This document shows positions 61,696 through 64,000 of a DNA stretch of 64,000 nucleotides, piece after piece. The DNA lies in the NCBI RefSeq assembly GCF_004000435.1, contig NZ_RBVZ01000011.1, positions 19,236-83,235 of the forward strand, given 5' to 3'. The position numbers and the translations under genes are program-made. How positions within the stretch are numbered: the stretch's first letter is position 1; each line of letters opens with the position of its first letter. Below the pieces are notes generated by a model. It saw nothing but the letters and a program-made list of their open reading frames with translations, searched no databases and was not told the DNA's origin. Source of the stretch: Alexandriicola marinus (GTDB lineage: Bacteria > Pseudomonadota > Alphaproteobacteria > Rhodobacterales > Rhodobacteraceae).

Positions 61696-62727
61696 ATGAA
61701 AAGAACTCTAACAGCAGCCCTGCTGGCCGCGACCGCGCTGACCGCGGCCCCGGCCTTTGCCCAGGATCTCGAAGAGATCAACGTGCTGACGCCGCTGCCG
61801 CGCCACACCGCCTGGTATCCGCTGATCGTGGGCGAGGCGCTGGGTTACTTCGCAGAAGAAGGCGTCTCGGTCGAGCTGGTCAACGGCGGCGACCTGCCGT
61901 CGACCGCGTTCCTAGAAAACGGTCAGGTGGATATCGCCTCGCTCGATCCGTCCGAAGTCATCCTCGCCCATGAGCGCGGCTTCGACTTCGACGTGGTCTA
62001 CGAGGTGATGCACGGCGCCGTCGAAGGCATCTTCGTGCTCGACAATGCCGAGGCGCAAAGCCTGGCCGATCTCGCCGGCACGACCATCGGCATCGTCGGC
62101 GAAAGCGACCGGGGGCTCCTGCTCTCCGCGCTTGGCCATGCGGGCCTGTCGGGCGATGACGTGACGATCGCCGTTCTGGGCGAAAGCGCGCCGCTTCTGG
62201 CCAACTCGCTGGCCAACGGTCAGGTCTCGGCCATTGTCGGTGCGATCTCCGACTTCGTCGCGATCAAGAGCCAGGGCATCGACGTCCGCTCCGTTCTGCC
62301 GCCCGAGATGTCGGAAATGCCCGCCAACAACTTTGCGATCCGCGCCGATTCCATCGGCAGCGACCGTGAAGACGTGATCCAGGGCTTCCTCAAGGCTTGG
62401 GCCAAGGCTGGCTATGCCGGCCTCGTCGACCTCGAAGCGACCAAGATGATGGTCATGGAGGCCGATCCCGAAAACTGGATCAACGAAGAACTGGGAACCA
62501 TCTTCCTGCAGGCAGCCCAGGGGCTTCATACGCCCGACGGCGAAGTCTTCGGCGATGTGCGTCACCCGATCTGGGAAGGCGTGCTCGAGGAAATGGTCTC
62601 CGTCGACATGCTCGGCGCGACCTTCCCGACCGACGAGATCCTGAACGACCACTACCTCGCCACCGCGAACGATTTCGATCGCGCCGAGATCGAGGCCGAA
62701 GTGGCCGAGTGGAAATCCAGCATGTAA
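61696..62727 (+). CDS. NitT/TauT-type ABC transporter substrate-binding protein
   Basis: The 343-residue periplasmic protein has a signal peptide (MKRTLTAALLAATALTAAPA, with cleavage after FA). The mature part is an NMT1/THI5-like type II binding fold, with HTAWYPLIVGEALGYFAEEG and LENGQVDIASLDPSEVIL. Ligands of this family include pyrimidines, sulfonates, nitrate and phthalate-like acids. GGGAGGAAAG lies before the start at 61696. Confidence 0.92.
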   Translation: MKRTLTAALLAATALTAAPAFAQDLEEINVLTPLPRHTAWYPLIVGEALGYFAEEGVSVELVNGGDLPSTAFLENGQVDIASLDPSEVILAHERGFDFDVVYEVMHGAVEGIFVLDNAEAQSLADLAGTTIGIVGESDRGLLLSALGHAGLSGDDVTIAVLGESAPLLANSLANGQVSAIVGAISDFVAIKSQGIDVRSVLPPEMSEMPANNFAIRADSIGSDREDVIQGFLKAWAKAGYAGLVDLEATKMMVMEADPENWINEELGTIFLQAAQGLHTPDGEVFGDVRHPIWEGVLEEMVSVDMLGATFPTDEILNDHYLATANDFDRAEIEAEVAEWKSSM

Positions 62728-62735
62728 TGCAGATC

Positions 62736-62763
62736 GTCCGGCCCCGTGGTTTCGGGGCCGGAC
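62736..62763 (+). promoter_or_regulatory. Hairpin after the NitT-type binding protein gene
   Basis: A perfect 11-bp stem GTCCGGCCCCG/CGGGGCCGGAC with a 6-nt loop and no T-tract lies between the binding-protein and hydrolase genes. Confidence 0.6.
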
Positions 62764-62790
62764 ACCCTACCGACAAGGACGCTTGCCCCG

Positions 62791-63873
62791 ATGACGGCCC
62801 AGACCGAAACAGACATCGACCCGCGCGTGGCCTCGGCCGCCGCCCATTGGTCGCACCGGTTCGTGACGAACGGCGTGCCCCTGGCCGATTTCCAGGATGT
62901 CACCGGCTCGATCACCCGCTGGGATGAATGGCGTGCCGCATGGGTTGCCCGGGGCGACGTTCATGAGACATTGGCCCGCGAGGCCGAGGCAGGCAGACAT
63001 TTCCTGAGCGCCGCCGAGCATTGGACGACGGCCAGCGTCTGCCACCATTTCGGCAAGTTCCTCTTTGTCCATGACCGCGCCCAGATGAAGGCCGCGCACG
63101 ACCGCGCCATCGCCGCGCGCCAGGCCGCCCTGCCCCATCTCGACCCGCCCGGCGAACGCGTCGCGATCCCCTATGGGGCGCATACGCTCTATGGTATCCT
63201 GCGCCGCCCGCGCGGCTTCGCCCGGCCGCCGGTCGTTCTGATGATCATGGGGCTCGACAGCGCCAAGGAAGAGATGCACACCAACGAACAGGTCTTTCTC
63301 GATCGTGGCATGGCGACGCTGGCCGTCGACGGCCCGGGCCAGGGCGAGGCGGAATACGATCTGCCGATCTGCCCGGAGTTCGAACGCCCCGTTGCCGCCA
63401 TGGTCGACTGGATCGAAACCCGCGACGATCTCGACCCCGGACGCATCGGCATCTGGGGCGTCAGCCTCGGCGGCTATTCCGCGCCCCGCGCCGCCGCCTA
63501 CGAGACGCGCATCCGCGCCTGCATCTCGCTGACGGGGCCCTTCGATTTCGCCGAAGCCTTCGACCGGGCGCCGCCGCTGACGCGCGCCGCCTTCACCGCC
63601 CGGGCCTATGCCGGGACCGAGGACGAGGCCCGCGAAGTCGCGGCCCGCATGACACTTGCCGAGGCCGCCCCGCGCATTACCTGCCCGCTCCACGTTGTGG
63701 GCGGCGCGCTCGACCGTGTCCTGCCGCCCGATCATGCCGGCAGGCTCGCCGAGGCGGCCTCCGGTCCGGTGACGCTCACGATGGTTCCCGACGGCACCCA
63801 CGTGGTCAACAACCGCCCCTACAAGTACCGCCCACAGGTGGCGGACTGGATGGCGGAGTGCCTCTCACGATGA
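62791..63873 (+). CDS. Alpha/beta hydrolase (FrsA/esterase-like)
   Basis: The 360-residue protein has a helical N-terminal part (about 1-110), resembling those of FrsA and 2,6-dihydroxypseudooxynicotine hydrolase, and a C-terminal alpha/beta-hydrolase domain. The nucleophile serine is in GVSLGGYS, the acid is probably the Asp in GGALDRVLPP and the histidine is in DGTHVVNNR. The family includes C-C bond and ester hydrolases. The start at 62791 with AAGGAC upstream is preferred to the frame opening at 62746, which lies in the hairpin region. Confidence 0.87.
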   Translation: MTAQTETDIDPRVASAAAHWSHRFVTNGVPLADFQDVTGSITRWDEWRAAWVARGDVHETLAREAEAGRHFLSAAEHWTTASVCHHFGKFLFVHDRAQMKAAHDRAIAARQAALPHLDPPGERVAIPYGAHTLYGILRRPRGFARPPVVLMIMGLDSAKEEMHTNEQVFLDRGMATLAVDGPGQGEAEYDLPICPEFERPVAAMVDWIETRDDLDPGRIGIWGVSLGGYSAPRAAAYETRIRACISLTGPFDFAEAFDRAPPLTRAAFTARAYAGTEDEAREVAARMTLAEAAPRITCPLHVVGGALDRVLPPDHAGRLAEAASGPVTLTMVPDGTHVVNNRPYKYRPQVADWMAECLSR

Positions 63874-63916
63874 GGCCACCCCGCGACGCCCGCAAGTTGC
63901 GGGCCCTTTGTTTCCT

Positions 63917-63939
63917 CCGGTCGGGACAATCCCGGCCGG
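63917..63939 (+). terminator. Hairpin before the last gene
   Basis: CCGGTCGGGA and TCCCGGCCGG form a 10-bp stem (one G-T) with a CAA loop in the 102-base gap after the hydrolase gene. Only CCTTCT follows, so it is a weak terminator or a processing structure. Confidence 0.5.
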
Positions 63940-63975
63940 CCTTCTGACCCTCGAACACTCTGGGAGAACTTGCAC

Positions 63976-64000
63976 ATGTCACGCGCTTTGATGCCAAATT
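63976..64000 (+). CDS. Start of a further gene (partial)
   Basis: An ATG preceded by GGGAGAA opens MSRALMPN and runs off the window. The ribosome binding site and the same strand as the preceding cluster suggest it continues the operon. The product cannot be identified. Confidence 0.6.

Overview
This window reads as a chromosomal segment of a GC-rich alphaproteobacterium, almost certainly Rhodobacteraceae (Roseobacter/Rhodobacter relatives). The grounds are gene families and gene order: a complete Rhodobacter-type gene transfer agent (GTA) structural cluster beside cysE, an E1-alpha / lipoyl-E1-beta / E2 pyruvate dehydrogenase operon downstream of pgk, a class I aldolase gene and ftsB, and the fabD-fabG-acpP-fabF block facing rpsF-rpsR-rplI. 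No rRNA, tRNA, CRISPR array, transposase or integrase was recognised. Nothing here gives a species name.

Layout. 1-5.3 kb: ilvH, a nucleoside hydrolase with a coupled GNAT acetyltransferase, an EamA/DMT exporter, a secreted DUF3179 protein and two tandem cyclophilins (one exported, one cytoplasmic). 5.4-12.5 kb: central carbon metabolism (pgk, class I fructose-bisphosphate aldolase, a lipoprotein, ftsB, pdhA-pdhB-pdhC), closed by a strong bidirectional terminator. 12.6-27.7 kb, minus strand: cysE, a small unknown ORF, and 17 GTA genes (TerS, TerL, portal, g3.5, prohead protease, capsid, adaptor, stopper, tail terminator, tail tube, two tail-assembly chaperones, tape measure, distal tail protein, hub, NlpC/P60 peptidase, 1298-residue baseplate protein), mostly with 1-11 nt overlaps and all apparently intact. 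28-35.5 kb: mltG, fabF, acpP, fabG, fabD on the minus strand and the S6-S18-L9 ribosomal operon on the plus strand.

35.6-43.3 kb: a PQQ-dependent sugar (sorbosone-type) dehydrogenase, a secreted unknown, trigger factor, a RimB-like/RimK-like fusion protein, a beta-ketoadipyl-CoA-type thiolase and a UDP-glucose dehydrogenase. 43.4-51.7 kb: a self-contained polycarboxylate module. TctC-TctB-TctA, a class III CoA-transferase and a citryl-CoA-lyase-like protein are read leftward; a TctD/TctE two-component system plus an extra periplasmic binding protein are read rightward from the same intergenic region, which carries an 11-bp-spaced direct repeat.

51.7-64 kb: a TauE/SafE permease divergent from an OsmC-family protein, then a long plus-strand run that probably forms a catabolic operon: a beta-hydroxyacid dehydrogenase, a complete Liv-type ABC importer, a glutathione S-transferase, a complete NitT/TauT-type ABC importer, an alpha/beta hydrolase and the start of one more gene. 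GC-rich hairpins without T-tracts follow the dehydrogenase and both binding-protein genes.

The best candidates for something not fully described are the uptake-CoA activation-CoA cleavage module with its three-part sensory system, the two-importer GST/hydrolase operon, and the RimB-RimK fusion. The GTA belongs to a known family, but this copy looks complete.
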